NCBI RefSeq assembly: GCF_026559675.1
Contig: NZ_CP092891.1
Location: 1,860,001 to 1,924,000 of the forward strand
Length of the DNA stretch: 64,000 bases
Source: Microbacterium oxydans
GTDB taxonomy: Bacteria > Actinomycetota > Actinomycetes > Actinomycetales > Microbacteriaceae
Direction of reading: 5' to 3'
Shown: piece by piece, positions 7,814 through 16,749 of the stretch
Layout of the letters: each line of letters opens with the position of its first letter
Numbering within the stretch: position 1 is the stretch's first letter
Translations under genes and position numbers: made by a program
Notes under the pieces: model-generated
What the model was told of the DNA's origin: nothing
What the model saw: only the letters and a program-made list of their open reading frames with translations
Database searches by the model: none

Positions 7814-7836
7814 GAGGTGTGCAGCAGACGTACTCT
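7808..7836 (+). promoter_or_regulatory. Predicted promoter of the bkd operon
   Basis: -35 TTGAGC (7808-7813), 17-nt spacer, -10 TACTCT (7831-7836). Transcription would start near 7843. The -35 lies inside the CTTGAGC arm of the dyad, so the Lrp-type protein could repress or activate it. Confidence 0.45.
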
Positions 7837-7911
7837 CAGACCATGCCGGTGATGACGCCGACATCAGTGCGCGGAGCCTCACGAGGGCCGCCGAGGACGA
7901 GGAGGACGACG

Positions 7912-9033
7912 ATGTCACCGCAGATCACCCCCATCGCAGACACCGCCCAGGATCTGGAGCTCGCCGAGCGCATCCTGGCGCCGGATGGAACCCGCATCGC
8001 GAACTCCCGGCTCGACCCGTTCGTCGCCGACGTCGATGCGGCGCAGCTGCGCTCCCTGCTCCGCGACATGGTCATCCTCCGCCGCATCGACGCCGAGGGC
8101 GTCGCTTTGCAGCGACAGGGTCAGCTCGGCCTCTGGGCACCCTGCCAGGGTCAGGAGGCGACGCAGATCGGCACCGCCAGGGCACTCGCCCCGGAGGACT
8201 ACGTGTTCCCCAGCTACCGCGAGACCGGCGTCATCTATGCGCGCGGCGCGCAGCCGGGCGACTACGTGCGCATGTGGCGCGGAGAAGAGGGGGCGGCATA
8301 CGACCCCGCTGCCCTCGGCGTCGCGCCGCTGCAGATCATCATCGGCGCGCAGACGCTGCACGCCGTCGGCTACGCGCTCGGCATCCAGCACGACCGCGCG
8401 GCCGAGGTGGCGGTGACGTACTTCGGAGACGGTGCGACGAGCCAGGGCGACGTCAACGAGGCGATGATCTTCGCCTCCTCGTACCAGGCGCCCGTGGTCT
8501 TCGTGTGCCAGAACAACCACTGGGCCATCTCCGAGCCGGTGTCGGTCCAGTCGCAGTACCCGATCGCCGGACGGGCGCCCGGTTTCGGGATCCCCAGCGT
8601 CCGGGTCGACGGCAACGACGTCATCGCCTGCATGGCAGCCATGCGCTGGGCCCTGGAGCACGCGCGCTCGGGCAAGGGGCCCGCCTACATCGAGGCCGTG
8701 ACCTACCGGATGGGCCCGCACACGACGGCCGACGACCCGACCCGGTACCGCGATGAGGCCGAGCTCGAGTCGTGGCGCCGGCGCGACCCGATCGCCCGGC
8801 TCGAGGCCCACCTGCGCGCGAGGGGGGAGCTGTCGGAGGAGCACCTCGCCGACACGCAGGCGGCAGCGGACATCGTCGCGAAGGAGATGCGCGCCGCGTG
8901 CCTCGGCATGGTGACGCGCCCGCCCCTCGCCGTCTTCGACGGCGTCTACGCCGAACCGCACACCGGTCTCGACCGGCAGCGCGACGAGTACGCCGCCTAC
9001 CTCGCGAGCTTCGAGAGCGAGGCCAGAGCATGA
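7912..9033 (+). CDS. bkdA: Branched-chain 2-oxoacid dehydrogenase E1 alpha subunit
   Basis: A 373-residue thiamine-diphosphate-dependent E1 alpha subunit that, with E1 beta, decarboxylates branched-chain 2-oxoacids and passes the acyl group to lipoyl-E2. The ThDP/Mg motif runs from GDGATSQGD (near residue 177) to QNNHWAIS. The entry region has QRQGQLGLWAPCQGQEA, and the phosphorylation-loop region has RMGPHTTADDPTRYR. I chose the ATG at 7912 with GGAGGA 7 nt upstream; an in-frame ATG at 7843 sits at the predicted transcription start and would add 23 Arg/Thr/Pro-rich residues. It overlaps E1 beta by ATGA. A pyruvate-specific enzyme is possible, but the Lrp regulator and the neighbouring leucine operon favour Bkd. 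Confidence 0.87.
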   Translation: MSPQITPIADTAQDLELAERILAPDGTRIANSRLDPFVADVDAAQLRSLLRDMVILRRIDAEGVALQRQGQLGLWAPCQGQEATQIGTARALAPEDYVFPSYRETGVIYARGAQPGDYVRMWRGEEGAAYDPAALGVAPLQIIIGAQTLHAVGYALGIQHDRAAEVAVTYFGDGATSQGDVNEAMIFASSYQAPVVFVCQNNHWAISEPVSVQSQYPIAGRAPGFGIPSVRVDGNDVIACMAAMRWALEHARSGKGPAYIEAVTYRMGPHTTADDPTRYRDEAELESWRRRDPIARLEAHLRARGELSEEHLADTQAAADIVAKEMRAACLGMVTRPPLAVFDGVYAEPHTGLDRQRDEYAAYLASFESEARA

Positions 9034-10040
9034 CCGAACTCACCCTCGGCAAGGCGCTCGGCGCCGGCCTCCGTCAGGCGATGCGGGACGACGACAAGGT
9101 CGTCCTCCTCGGCGAGGACATCGGCCGACTCGGCGGCGTGTTCCGCATCACCGACGGTCTGCTCGACGAGTTCGGCGCCGCCCGGGTGATCGACACGCCC
9201 CTGGCCGAGTCCGGCATCGTCGGGACCGCGGTGGGGTTGGCTTTCCGTGGATACCGTCCGGTCGTCGAGATCCAGTTCGACGGCTTCGTCTATCCCGCGT
9301 TCGACCAGATCGTCGCGCAGGTGGCCAAGCTCCACTACCGCACGCAGGGGCGCGTGAAGATGCCGATCACGATCCGCATCCCGTGGGCGGGCGGCATCGG
9401 CGCGGCCGAGCATCACTCCGAGTCCCCGGAGGCGTACTTCGTGCACACCGCCGGCCTCCGGGTCGTCGCCGTCTCGAACCCCGAGGATGCGTACCGGAGC
9501 CTGCGTCAGGCGATCGCTTCCGACGACCCGGTGATCTTCTTCGAACCGAAGCGGCTCTACCACCACAAGGGGGAGGTCGATCTCGAGGCTCCGCTGGCCG
9601 ACGCGCCGCCGATGGGCCTGGCACGGGTGGTGCGGGCGGGTACCGACGCCACGCTGATCACCTACGGCGCGATGGTCGGCACCGCACTCCAGGCGGCGGA
9701 AGCCGCCGAGGACGAGGGGATCTCGCTGGAGGTGATCGATCTGCGCTCTCTCTCGCCGGTCGACTACGACTCCGTCGCCGCATCCGTCCGCAAGACCGGA
9801 CGGGTCGTCGTCGCGCACGAGGCGTCGCGCGAGGCCGGGGTGGCCGCCGAGGTGATCGCGAGCATCACGGAACGGTGCTTCGAGTACCTGGAGTCCGCGC
9901 CCCTGAGGGTCACCGGACACGACGTGCCCTACCCGCCCGCGAAGCTCGAGAAGTACCACCTGCCCGACCTCGACCGGCTGCTCGACGCGGTCGACCGCGT
10001 GCTCGACCGACCGAACAGCCTGACGGGAGCGGGCGCATGA
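9030..10040 (+). CDS. bkdB: Branched-chain 2-oxoacid dehydrogenase E1 beta subunit
   Basis: A 336-residue partner of E1 alpha in the alpha2beta2 heterotetramer. It has the transketolase pyrimidine-binding region (LLGEDIGRLGGVFRITDGL, then DTPLAESGIVGTAVGLAFRGYRPVVE) and the C-terminal transketolase domain (LITYGAMVGTALQAAE, IDLRSLSPVDYDSV, VVVAHEASREAGVAAEV). Length and motif order fit the family with no gaps. The start ATG overlaps the E1 alpha stop (ATGA) and the stop overlaps the E2 start the same way, so the three subunits are translationally coupled. Substrate assignment follows the cluster context. Confidence 0.9.
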   Translation: MTELTLGKALGAGLRQAMRDDDKVVLLGEDIGRLGGVFRITDGLLDEFGAARVIDTPLAESGIVGTAVGLAFRGYRPVVEIQFDGFVYPAFDQIVAQVAKLHYRTQGRVKMPITIRIPWAGGIGAAEHHSESPEAYFVHTAGLRVVAVSNPEDAYRSLRQAIASDDPVIFFEPKRLYHHKGEVDLEAPLADAPPMGLARVVRAGTDATLITYGAMVGTALQAAEAAEDEGISLEVIDLRSLSPVDYDSVAASVRKTGRVVVAHEASREAGVAAEVIASITERCFEYLESAPLRVTGHDVPYPPAKLEKYHLPDLDRLLDAVDRVLDRPNSLTGAGA

Positions 10041-11395
10041 TCGCGGAGTTCCGGCTTCCCGACCTCGGCGAGGGACTCACCGAGGCCGAGGTGGTGCAGT
10101 GGCTGGTCGCCCCCGGGGACCAGGTCGCTCTCAACCAGACGCTCGCGGAGGTGGAGACGGCGAAGGCCGTGGTGGAGCTGCCGTCGCCGTACGAGGGGAC
10201 GGTCTCGACACTGCATGCGGAAGCGGGGGAGACCGTCGCCGTCGGTGCACCGCTGATCGCGTTCGACGTCGTCGGTGAAGAGGAAGCTCCGGTGTCGTCC
10301 GACGACGGTGCCGAGAAGGCGCAACCGAACCTCGTCGGCTACGGGGCGGCCCCCACGACGGCCGGGAGGCCGGCCCGCCGAGCGCGCCGCATCGGTGGCA
10401 CGCCCGCCGTCGTCGACACGGCGGTCCTCGAGGCGGCACCGCATGATGCGGCCCCGACCGTGGCGATCGACTCCGTCGTCGAGCGGCCGCGATCCACGCC
10501 TCCGGTGCGTGCGCACGCCAAACGGCTCGGTATCGACCTCGTCCTCGTGGCCGCGGAGGTCGGCGACCGGCTGATCACCCGCGCCGACGTCGACGCCTAT
10601 GCAGAACGCACCGGTGCACGCGGAACACGAGCGGACGAGGCGCCGTCGATCGCGACCTCCGTACCGTCGAGCCCGGCGGCACTCGCGGCGGACGAGCGCG
10701 AGACGCGCATCCCCATCCGCGGAGTGCGCAAGCACACGGCGGCGGCGATGGTGCAGAGCGCGTTCACGGCACCGCACGTCACGGTGTTCCACACCGTGGA
10801 TGTGACGGCGACGATGGACCTCCTCGCGAATCTCCGCGACGACCGCTCACTGAGCGAGCACCGGATCGGTCCACTCGCCGTCGTGGCGAAGGCCGTGTGC
10901 CTCGCCCTCGGTCGGACCCCGGGTCTGAACTCGCGCTGGGACGAGCCCGCCGGGGAGATCGTTCAGCACAACTACGTCGATCTCGGGATCGCCGCGGCGA
11001 CGGAGCGGGGCCTCATCGTCCCGATGATCCGCGACGCGGAACGCCTGACCCTGGTGGGACTGGCCGACGCCGTGAAGACGCTCGCAGAGGTGGCGCGCTC
11101 GGGGAAGACCTCCCCGGCCGAACTCGCCGGCGGGACCTTCTCGATCTCGAACATCGGGGTGTTCGGAGTCGACGCGGGCACACCGATCCTCCCGCCCGGT
11201 CAGTCCGGGATCCTCGCTGTCGGCGCCGTCCGCCGACAGCCGTGGGAGTTCCGGGGAGACATCGCCCTGCGTCAGGTCATGACCCTGAGCCTCTCGTTCG
11301 ACCACCGTCTGGTGGACGGAGCCGAGGGGGCGCGGTTCCTCAAGGACGTCGCCGACATCCTCGAGGAGCCCGGACGGGCGATGCTGCTCAACTAG
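10037..11395 (+). CDS. bkdC: 2-oxoacid dehydrogenase E2, dihydrolipoamide acyltransferase
   Basis: A 452-residue E2 core. One lipoyl domain occupies about 1-77, with the lipoylated Lys in ETAKAVVELPS. An Ala/Pro/Thr-rich linker follows, then a peripheral-subunit-binding domain (PPVRAHAKRLGIDL to RADVDAYAE), a second linker, and a catalytic domain from about residue 225 (RIPIRGVRKHTAAAM). The active-site motif is SFDHRLVDGAEGARFL. It transfers the acyl group to CoA. No E3 (lipoamide dehydrogenase) gene is in the window, so the complex must share an E3 encoded elsewhere. The 3' end overlaps the convergent TetR gene by 8 bp. Confidence 0.91.
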   Translation: MIAEFRLPDLGEGLTEAEVVQWLVAPGDQVALNQTLAEVETAKAVVELPSPYEGTVSTLHAEAGETVAVGAPLIAFDVVGEEEAPVSSDDGAEKAQPNLVGYGAAPTTAGRPARRARRIGGTPAVVDTAVLEAAPHDAAPTVAIDSVVERPRSTPPVRAHAKRLGIDLVLVAAEVGDRLITRADVDAYAERTGARGTRADEAPSIATSVPSSPAALAADERETRIPIRGVRKHTAAAMVQSAFTAPHVTVFHTVDVTATMDLLANLRDDRSLSEHRIGPLAVVAKAVCLALGRTPGLNSRWDEPAGEIVQHNYVDLGIAAATERGLIVPMIRDAERLTLVGLADAVKTLAEVARSGKTSPAELAGGTFSISNIGVFGVDAGTPILPPGQSGILAVGAVRRQPWEFRGDIALRQVMTLSLSFDHRLVDGAEGARFLKDVADILEEPGRAMLLN

Positions 11396-11993
11396 GCGCT
11401 CGCAGTGCGGCCTCCGCCATCGCGACCAACACGGTCGCGGTGGCGGAGTGGCGTCGGGCTGCAGCCCGGGTGCTGTGCGGGGTCGAGTTGATCAGACCGA
11501 AGCACGCCTGCACCCGCAGACGCAGCTCGTCCCGATCCGTGTCGGCGTCGGACGGGTGCAGCGGGGAGAGCGCGTCCATCCAGAGCTCGATGTAGGCGCG
11601 CTGCAGACGGCGGACCTCGGCGCGGTCGGCGGAGGACAGGAACGCGACGTCGCGGTCCTGCACCTGGATGACCTCGGCGTTGCCGAGGGCGAACTCCACG
11701 TGGAAGCGGATCAGCGCGCGCATCCGCTCATCGGGGGCGGCAGCCTCCTCGGCCACACGACCCCCGCCATGGATGAGGTCCTGGCTGACCTTCACCAGCA
11801 CGGCTCCCAGCAGGGCCTGCTTCCCGGCGAAGTGACGGTACACGGCGGGACCGGACACGCCCACGGCTGCCCCGATGTCCTCGAGGCTCACGCCGCTGTA
11901 GCCGCGCGCGGCGAAGAGTCGTGCGGCAGCGTGCAGGATCGCGTCGGACCGTTCGGCCTTGGCGCGGTCGCGGGCGGTGACCGGGCTTGTCAT
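11388..11993 (-). CDS. TetR-family regulator of the carboxylase operon
   Basis: A 201-residue repressor. The N-terminal HTH is SDAILHAAARLFAARGYSGVSLEDIGAAVGVSGPAVYRHFAGKQALLG, a canonical TetR DNA-binding domain (about 14-62); the rest is the helical ligand-binding domain. It is divergent from the carboxylase operon, and the intergenic gap holds two 18-bp operator-like dyads. It is therefore probably an autoregulated repressor relieved by an acyl-CoA or related intermediate of leucine catabolism; the inducer is an inference. Convergent 8-bp overlap with the E2 gene. Start ATG 11993 with a GAGG site about 10 nt upstream. Confidence 0.87.
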   Translation of the reverse strand: MTSPVTARDRAKAERSDAILHAAARLFAARGYSGVSLEDIGAAVGVSGPAVYRHFAGKQALLGAVLVKVSQDLIHGGGRVAEEAAAPDERMRALIRFHVEFALGNAEVIQVQDRDVAFLSSADRAEVRRLQRAYIELWMDALSPLHPSDADTDRDELRLRVQACFGLINSTPHSTRAAARRHSATATVLVAMAEAALRAPS

Positions 11994-11996
11994 CTC

Positions 11997-12014
11997 AGTT
12001 AATCCTCGCTAACC
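11997..12014. promoter_or_regulatory. Imperfect 18-bp operator half of the TetR control region
   Basis: AGTTAATCCTCGCTAACC keeps the GTTA and CTAACC outer halves of the perfect dyad at 12025-12042 at the same spacing. It abuts the TetR start codon and the two sites are 28 bp centre to centre. Confidence 0.45.
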
Positions 12015-12024
12015 TGATCGAACG

Positions 12025-12042
12025 GGTTAGTGAACACTAACC
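12025..12042. promoter_or_regulatory. Perfect 18-bp TetR-type operator
   Basis: GGTTAGTG-AA-CACTAACC: 8-bp perfect inverted arms around a 2-bp centre, in the divergent gap between the TetR gene and the carboxylase operon. The size and symmetry are typical of a TetR dimer site. Confidence 0.65.
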
Positions 12043-12103
12043 GAGAATGCCTGCACCGCGCCAGGGCTCGCCCGCGCGAACGTGAGTCGAGGAGGACGTC
12101 ACG

Positions 12104-13657
12104 ATGCCCGCAACCCAGGAGTCCCTCGCGCAGGAGCTGCGCGAGCGCCTCGCGAAAGCCGCCCGCGGGGGACCGGAGGCGTCTCGCGAGCGGCATGTGT
12201 CGCGCGGCAAGCTGCTCCCTCGGGACCGCGTCACGCGGGTCCTCGACGAGGGCAGCCCCTTCCTCGAGGTCGCACCGCTCGCCGCCGACGGACTGTACGG
12301 GGGAGAGGCGCCGGGCGCCGGAGTCATCGCCGGCATCGGGCTCGTCCACGGACGCCAGGTGATGGTCGTCTGCAACGACGCGACCGTGAAGGGCGGCACG
12401 TACTACCCGCTCACGGTGAAGAAGCACCTGCGCGCGCAGGAGATCGCGCTCGAGAACCGCCTGCCCTGTCTGTACCTGGTCGATTCGGGAGGAGCGTTCC
12501 TGCCGAAACAGGACGAGGTCTTCCCCGATCGGGAGCACTTCGGCCGGATCTTCTTCAACCAGGCCCGTATGTCGGCCGAGGGGATCCCGCAGCTCGCGGC
12601 GGTGCTCGGTTCGTGCACGGCGGGTGGCGCCTACGTTCCCGCCATGAGCGACGAGACGGTGATCGTGCGCGGACAGGGCACCATCTTCCTCGGCGGCCCG
12701 CCGCTGGTGAAGGCCGCGATCGGCGAGGTCGTGACGGCGGAGGAGCTGGGTGGCGGCGAGCTGCACGCGCGACGGAGCGGTGTCGTCGATCACCTGGCGG
12801 AGGACGACGAGCACGCTCTCGAGATCCTCCGCGACATCGTCGCCACGCTCCCTCCGCCCGCGGCTCCCGCCTGGGAGGTGCAGAGCAGTCGACCGCCGTC
12901 CGAGCTCACTCCGCTGTACGAGGTCGTCCCCGTCGACGTGAACGCCGGGTACGACGTGCACGAGGTGATCTCGCGTCTGGTCGACGGCGACACGTTCCTG
13001 GAGTTCAAGCCGGCGTACGGAACCACGCTCGTCACGGGCTTCGCACGCCTCCACGGTCACCCGGTCGGCATCGTCGCGAACAACGGGGTCCTGTTCAGCG
13101 AATCCGCTCTCAAGGGGGCGCACTTCATCGAGCTGTGCGACCAGCGCGGAATCCCGCTCCTCTTCCTCCAGAACATCACGGGCTTCATGGTCGGGTCCGA
13201 CGCCGAGGCCGGAGGGATCGCGAAGGACGGCGCGAAGATGGTCACCGCTGTCGCCAGCACGCGGGTGCCGAAGCTCACCGTCATCATCGGCGGCTCCTTC
13301 GGCGCGGGGAACTACTCGATGTGCGGGCGCGCGTACTCCCCGCGGTTCCTCTGGACCTGGCCTGCGAGCCGGATCTCGGTCATGGGCGGGGCGCAGGCCG
13401 CGTCGGTCCTGGCCACCGTCAAGGAGGATCAGCTCACCGCCCGAGGGGAGTCCTGGAGCGGTGACGAGCGCGCCGCATTCGAGGACCCGATCCGCGAGCA
13501 GTACGAGAACCAGGGCGAGCCCTACTACGCCACCGCCCGCCTGTGGGACGACGGCATCGTCGATCCCGCGCAGACCCGCGACCTCCTGGGCCTCGCCCTC
13601 GACGTCGTCGCCCGCAGTCCGCTGCCAGAGCCGCGCTTCGGCGTCTTCCGGATGTGA
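12104..13657 (+). CDS. Acyl-CoA carboxylase carboxyltransferase (3-methylcrotonyl-CoA carboxylase beta type)
   Basis: A 517-residue carboxyltransferase subunit that moves CO2 from carboxybiotin to an acyl-CoA. The segment [21 protein letters not shown] and then [13 protein letters not shown] is characteristic of methylcrotonyl-CoA carboxylase beta rather than acetyl- or propionyl-CoA carboxylase. Oxyanion-type glycine pairs appear in [15 protein letters not shown] and [18 protein letters not shown]. It equals M. tuberculosis AccD1 in type and context. First gene of the five-gene operon, with GGAGGA 8 nt upstream and the TetR dyads at 12 kb controlling it. Role: carboxylation of 3-methylcrotonyl-CoA in leucine breakdown; family firm, exact substrate inferred. 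Confidence 0.88.
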   Translation: MPATQESLAQELRERLAKAARGGPEASRERHVSRGKLLPRDRVTRVLDEGSPFLEVAPLAADGLYGGEAPGAGVIAGIGLVHGRQVMVVCNDATVKGGTYYPLTVKKHLRAQEIALENRLPCLYLVDSGGAFLPKQDEVFPDREHFGRIFFNQARMSAEGIPQLAAVLGSCTAGGAYVPAMSDETVIVRGQGTIFLGGPPLVKAAIGEVVTAEELGGGELHARRSGVVDHLAEDDEHALEILRDIVATLPPPAAPAWEVQSSRPPSELTPLYEVVPVDVNAGYDVHEVISRLVDGDTFLEFKPAYGTTLVTGFARLHGHPVGIVANNGVLFSESALKGAHFIELCDQRGIPLLFLQNITGFMVGSDAEAGGIAKDGAKMVTAVASTRVPKLTVIIGGSFGAGNYSMCGRAYSPRFLWTWPASRISVMGGAQAASVLATVKEDQLTARGESWSGDERAAFEDPIREQYENQGEPYYATARLWDDGIVDPAQTRDLLGLALDVVARSPLPEPRFGVFRM

Positions 13658-13662
13658 GTGCC

Positions 13663-15585
13663 ATGTCGCCGTCGAACCCCGTCTCCTTCCACACCATCCT
13701 CGTCGCCAACCGCGGGGAGATCGCCCGCCGCGTGATCCGCACCCTGCGCGCCCTCGGGATCCGCAGCGTGGCGGTCTACAGCGACGCCGACGCCGCAGCA
13801 CCGCATGTGCGCGAGGCCGACGTCGCCGTGCGGATCGGCCCCGCACCCGCTTCCGACTCCTACCTCGACATCGATGCGGTGATCGCCGCAGCCCGCAGCA
13901 CGGGGGCGCAGGCGATCCACCCGGGCTACGGCTTCCTCTCCGAGAGCGTCGGACTCGCCGAGGCCTGCGCAGAGAGCGGCATCGTTTTCATCGGTCCGTC
14001 CGTCGACGCCCTGCAGATCATGGGGGACAAGGCGCGCGCTCGTGAGCACGTGCTGCGCTACGGTGTGCCCGTCGTCCCCGGGTTCGACGCCAAGGGGCTG
14101 TCCGATCTCGAGATCGCCGAGGAGGCCGACCGGGTCGGATACCCGCTCCTCGTCAAGCCGAGTGCCGGCGGCGGCGGGAAGGGCATGGAGGTCGTCGCGG
14201 ACGCGGCGGGTCTCCGAGCCGCACTCGCGTCGGCGCGACGGGTCGCGGCATCCGCGTTCGGGGACGATTCCCTCATCCTCGAACGGCTCATCCGCCGCCC
14301 GCGGCACATCGAGGTGCAGGTGTTCGGCGATACGCACGGGACGGTCGTCGCCCTCGGCGAGCGCGAGTGCACGCTCCAGCGTCGCCATCAGAAAGTGATC
14401 GAGGAGGCGCCGTCCGCCGGCATCCCCGCGCACACGCGTGAGCGGCTGCTGTCCGCCGCGGTGCTCGCCGCGGAGAGCGTCGAGTACGTCGGCGCCGGCA
14501 CCGTGGAGTTCCTCGTCGATGCCGACGCGCCGGACGAGGTCTTCTTCATCGAGATGAACACGCGGCTGCAGGTGGAGCATCCGGTGACAGAGGAGGTCAC
14601 CGGTCTCGACCTGGTCGCCCTCCAGCTCCGGGCCGCGGATGGGCTCGCGCTGGACGTCACTCCCCGGCTCCGCGGCCATGCGGTCGAGGCGCGGGTGTAC
14701 GCGGAGTCGCCCGAGCGCGGCTTCCTCCCCTCCACCGGCACGGTCCTGCTGTTCGAGGAGCCCGTCGGGGTGCGCGTCGACGCCGCGATCGAGACCGGCA
14801 GCGAGGTGACCGGGTTCTACGACCCGATGATCGCCAAGGTGATCGCGTTCGCCGACGATCGCGCCACCGCCCTCGCGCGGCTCGACGACGCCCTCGCCCG
14901 CACGGTCGTGCTGGGCGTGGACACGAACATCGCGTTCCTCCGCCGGCTCTGCCGGGACGCGCGGGTCGTCGCGGGTGACCTCGACACCGGCCTCATCGAG
15001 ACCCTGCTGCCCCTGGCGGTCGAGCACCCCTCGTCCGCGCAGCTCGCGGCGGCCGCGGATGCCGTCGCGGTGCCGAGCACTCCGCCCCGCACGAGCGATC
15101 TGTGGCGCGAGCGACCGGGGTGGCGGCTCGGGGCCGAGAGCGTGGCATCCGGACGTTTCGTGGCGCTCACCGACGACGACGAGACGGTCGAGCTCGAGTC
15201 TGCTCCGGGAGCGGCTTCGCGACGTCCCGTGCGTGCCGCCGTGGATGCCGACGGGGCGGTGTGGGTCGTGGAGCAGGGCCACACGGTCCGACTGCGCCCG
15301 CTCGACCGACGACAGCGGATGCTGCGTCGTCTCGCCGCCCGGGAGGCGGGTTCGGCGGCGACGGAGCCGGAGGGACGGGCGCCCATGCCGGGCAGTGTGG
15401 TCGCCGTGCACGTCTCGGACGGCGACACCGTGTCGGCCGGCGACCCGCTGGTCGCGATCGAGGCGATGAAGATGGAGCACCAGGTGCTCGCGCCGCACGA
15501 CGGCGTGGTGCATCTGCTGGTCGCCGTGGGCGATCAGGTGCGGCGCGACCAACCGGTCGCCCGTGTGACGACGGAGGAGAGTTGA
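13663..15585 (+). CDS. Acyl-CoA carboxylase alpha subunit (biotin carboxylase plus biotin carrier)
   Basis: A 640-residue subunit. The biotin carboxylase N-domain is ILVANRGEIARRVIRTLRALG, the ATP-grasp glycine loop is KPSAGGGGKGM, and catalytic segments include EMNTRLQVEHPVTE. The BC C-domain runs to about 450, then a linker, then a C-terminal carrier domain with the biotinyl Lys in AIEAMKMEHQV near the end. It hydrolyses ATP to carboxylate its own biotin and feeds the upstream beta subunit. It starts 5 nt after the beta-subunit stop and is followed 2 nt later by the dehydrogenase gene. Corresponds to AccA1 of M. tuberculosis. Confidence 0.9.
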   Translation: MSPSNPVSFHTILVANRGEIARRVIRTLRALGIRSVAVYSDADAAAPHVREADVAVRIGPAPASDSYLDIDAVIAAARSTGAQAIHPGYGFLSESVGLAEACAESGIVFIGPSVDALQIMGDKARAREHVLRYGVPVVPGFDAKGLSDLEIAEEADRVGYPLLVKPSAGGGGKGMEVVADAAGLRAALASARRVAASAFGDDSLILERLIRRPRHIEVQVFGDTHGTVVALGERECTLQRRHQKVIEEAPSAGIPAHTRERLLSAAVLAAESVEYVGAGTVEFLVDADAPDEVFFIEMNTRLQVEHPVTEEVTGLDLVALQLRAADGLALDVTPRLRGHAVEARVYAESPERGFLPSTGTVLLFEEPVGVRVDAAIETGSEVTGFYDPMIAKVIAFADDRATALARLDDALARTVVLGVDTNIAFLRRLCRDARVVAGDLDTGLIETLLPLAVEHPSSAQLAAAADAVAVPSTPPRTSDLWRERPGWRLGAESVASGRFVALTDDDETVELESAPGAASRRPVRAAVDADGAVWVVEQGHTVRLRPLDRRQRMLRRLAAREAGSAATEPEGRAPMPGSVVAVHVSDGDTVSAGDPLVAIEAMKMEHQVLAPHDGVVHLLVAVGDQVRRDQPVARVTTEES

Positions 15586-15587
15586 TC

Positions 15588-16739
15588 ATGGAAGACCTGT
15601 CCGAGGAGGAGCGCGAGCTCGCCGCCATGGTGCGTGAGTTCGCCGACACCGTCGTGGCCCCTCAGGCCTACGAGGCCGACCGCACGCACACGCTGTCGAT
15701 GGACGTCGTGTCGCAGATGGGCGACCTGGGCCTGTTCGGCCTGCCGTTCCCGGAGGAGTACGGCGGCCAGGGTGGCGACTACATGGCACTCGGCATCGCG
15801 ATCGAGGCGCTGGGTCGCGTGGACCAGTCCATCGCGATCACCCTCGAGGCGGGGGTGAGTCTCGGAGCGATGCCGATCTTCCGGTTCGGCACGGAGGCGC
15901 AGCGCCAGGAGCTGCTGCCTGACCTCCTCGCCGGACGGGCGCTGGCGGGGTTCGGACTCACGGAGCCGGAAGCGGGCAGCGACGCCGGCGCGACGAGGAC
16001 GACCGCCCGGCTGGAGGGCGACGAATGGGTGATCGACGGCTCGAAGCAGTTCATCACCAACTCGGGCACCCCCATCACCCGCTTCGTCACCGTGACCGCG
16101 GTCACCGGCACCGCCGACAGCGGGCGCAAGGAGATCTCCACGATCATCGTCCCGAACGGCACACCGGGCTTCACCGTCGAGGCACCCTACGACAAGGTCG
16201 GCTGGAACGCGTCCGACACGCACCCGCTCACGTTCGACGGCGCACGCGTGCCCGCATCGAACCTCGTCGGGGAGCGGGGCACCGGCTTCCGCAACTTCCT
16301 CAGCATCCTCGACGAGGGACGCATCGCCATCGCGGCACTTTCCACCGGCGCGGCGGAAGGATGCCTGGAGGCGGCGGTCGAGTACGCGAAGAGCCGCACG
16401 ATCTTCGGCAGCGCACTCAGCACCCGCCAGAACGCCCAGTTCACCCTCGCGCGCATGCGAGCCCGCGTGCACACAGCCAGGCTCGCATGGCATCACGCCG
16501 CCCGACTGCGCGATGCAGGGAAGCCGTTCGCCGAGGCGGCGGCGATCGCGAAGCTCGTCGGCGGCGAGGCGGCCATGGACAACGCCCGAGACGCGACCCA
16601 GATCTTCGGCGGGAACGGCTTCATGAACGAGTTCCCCGTGGGTCGGCACTACCGCGACTCGAAGATCCTCGAGATCGGCGAAGGCACGACCGAGGTGCAG
16701 CTGCTCGTCATCGCCCGCGGGCTCGGCCTCGCCGGGTAG
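15588..16739 (+). CDS. Acyl-CoA dehydrogenase (FadE19-like, leucine pathway)
   Basis: A 383-residue FAD enzyme expected to oxidise isovaleryl-CoA to 3-methylcrotonyl-CoA, the carboxylase substrate. FAD/substrate motifs are GFGLTEPEAGSDAGAT and ITNSG; the C-terminal region has IFGGNGFMNEFPVGRHYRDS. The catalytic Glu is in EIGEGTTEVQ, the position used by short- and medium-chain enzymes. Classical isovaleryl-CoA dehydrogenases have Ala there and use a Glu elsewhere, so the isovaleryl assignment rests on synteny with M. tuberculosis FadE19, not on that residue. The TAG stop doubles as the start of a -10 hexamer for the next gene. Confidence 0.86.
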   Translation: MEDLSEEERELAAMVREFADTVVAPQAYEADRTHTLSMDVVSQMGDLGLFGLPFPEEYGGQGGDYMALGIAIEALGRVDQSIAITLEAGVSLGAMPIFRFGTEAQRQELLPDLLAGRALAGFGLTEPEAGSDAGATRTTARLEGDEWVIDGSKQFITNSGTPITRFVTVTAVTGTADSGRKEISTIIVPNGTPGFTVEAPYDKVGWNASDTHPLTFDGARVPASNLVGERGTGFRNFLSILDEGRIAIAALSTGAAEGCLEAAVEYAKSRTIFGSALSTRQNAQFTLARMRARVHTARLAWHHAARLRDAGKPFAEAAAIAKLVGGEAAMDNARDATQIFGGNGFMNEFPVGRHYRDSKILEIGEGTTEVQLLVIARGLGLAG

Positions 16740-16742
16740 CGT
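16737..16742 (+). promoter_or_regulatory. -10 element TAGCGT built on a stop codon
   Basis: TAGCGT lies 7 nt before the ATG at 16750; its TAG is the stop codon of the dehydrogenase gene. It may give an internal leaderless transcript for the hydratase and lyase genes. Confidence 0.4.
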
Positions 16743-16749
16743 GGCCATC

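Noticed and set aside
11999..13846. Long minus-strand reading frame opposite the carboxylase beta gene
   Set aside because: It mirrors a real conserved gene on the plus strand and its own translation is His/Arg/Asp-rich with no domain, the usual antisense artefact of high GC.
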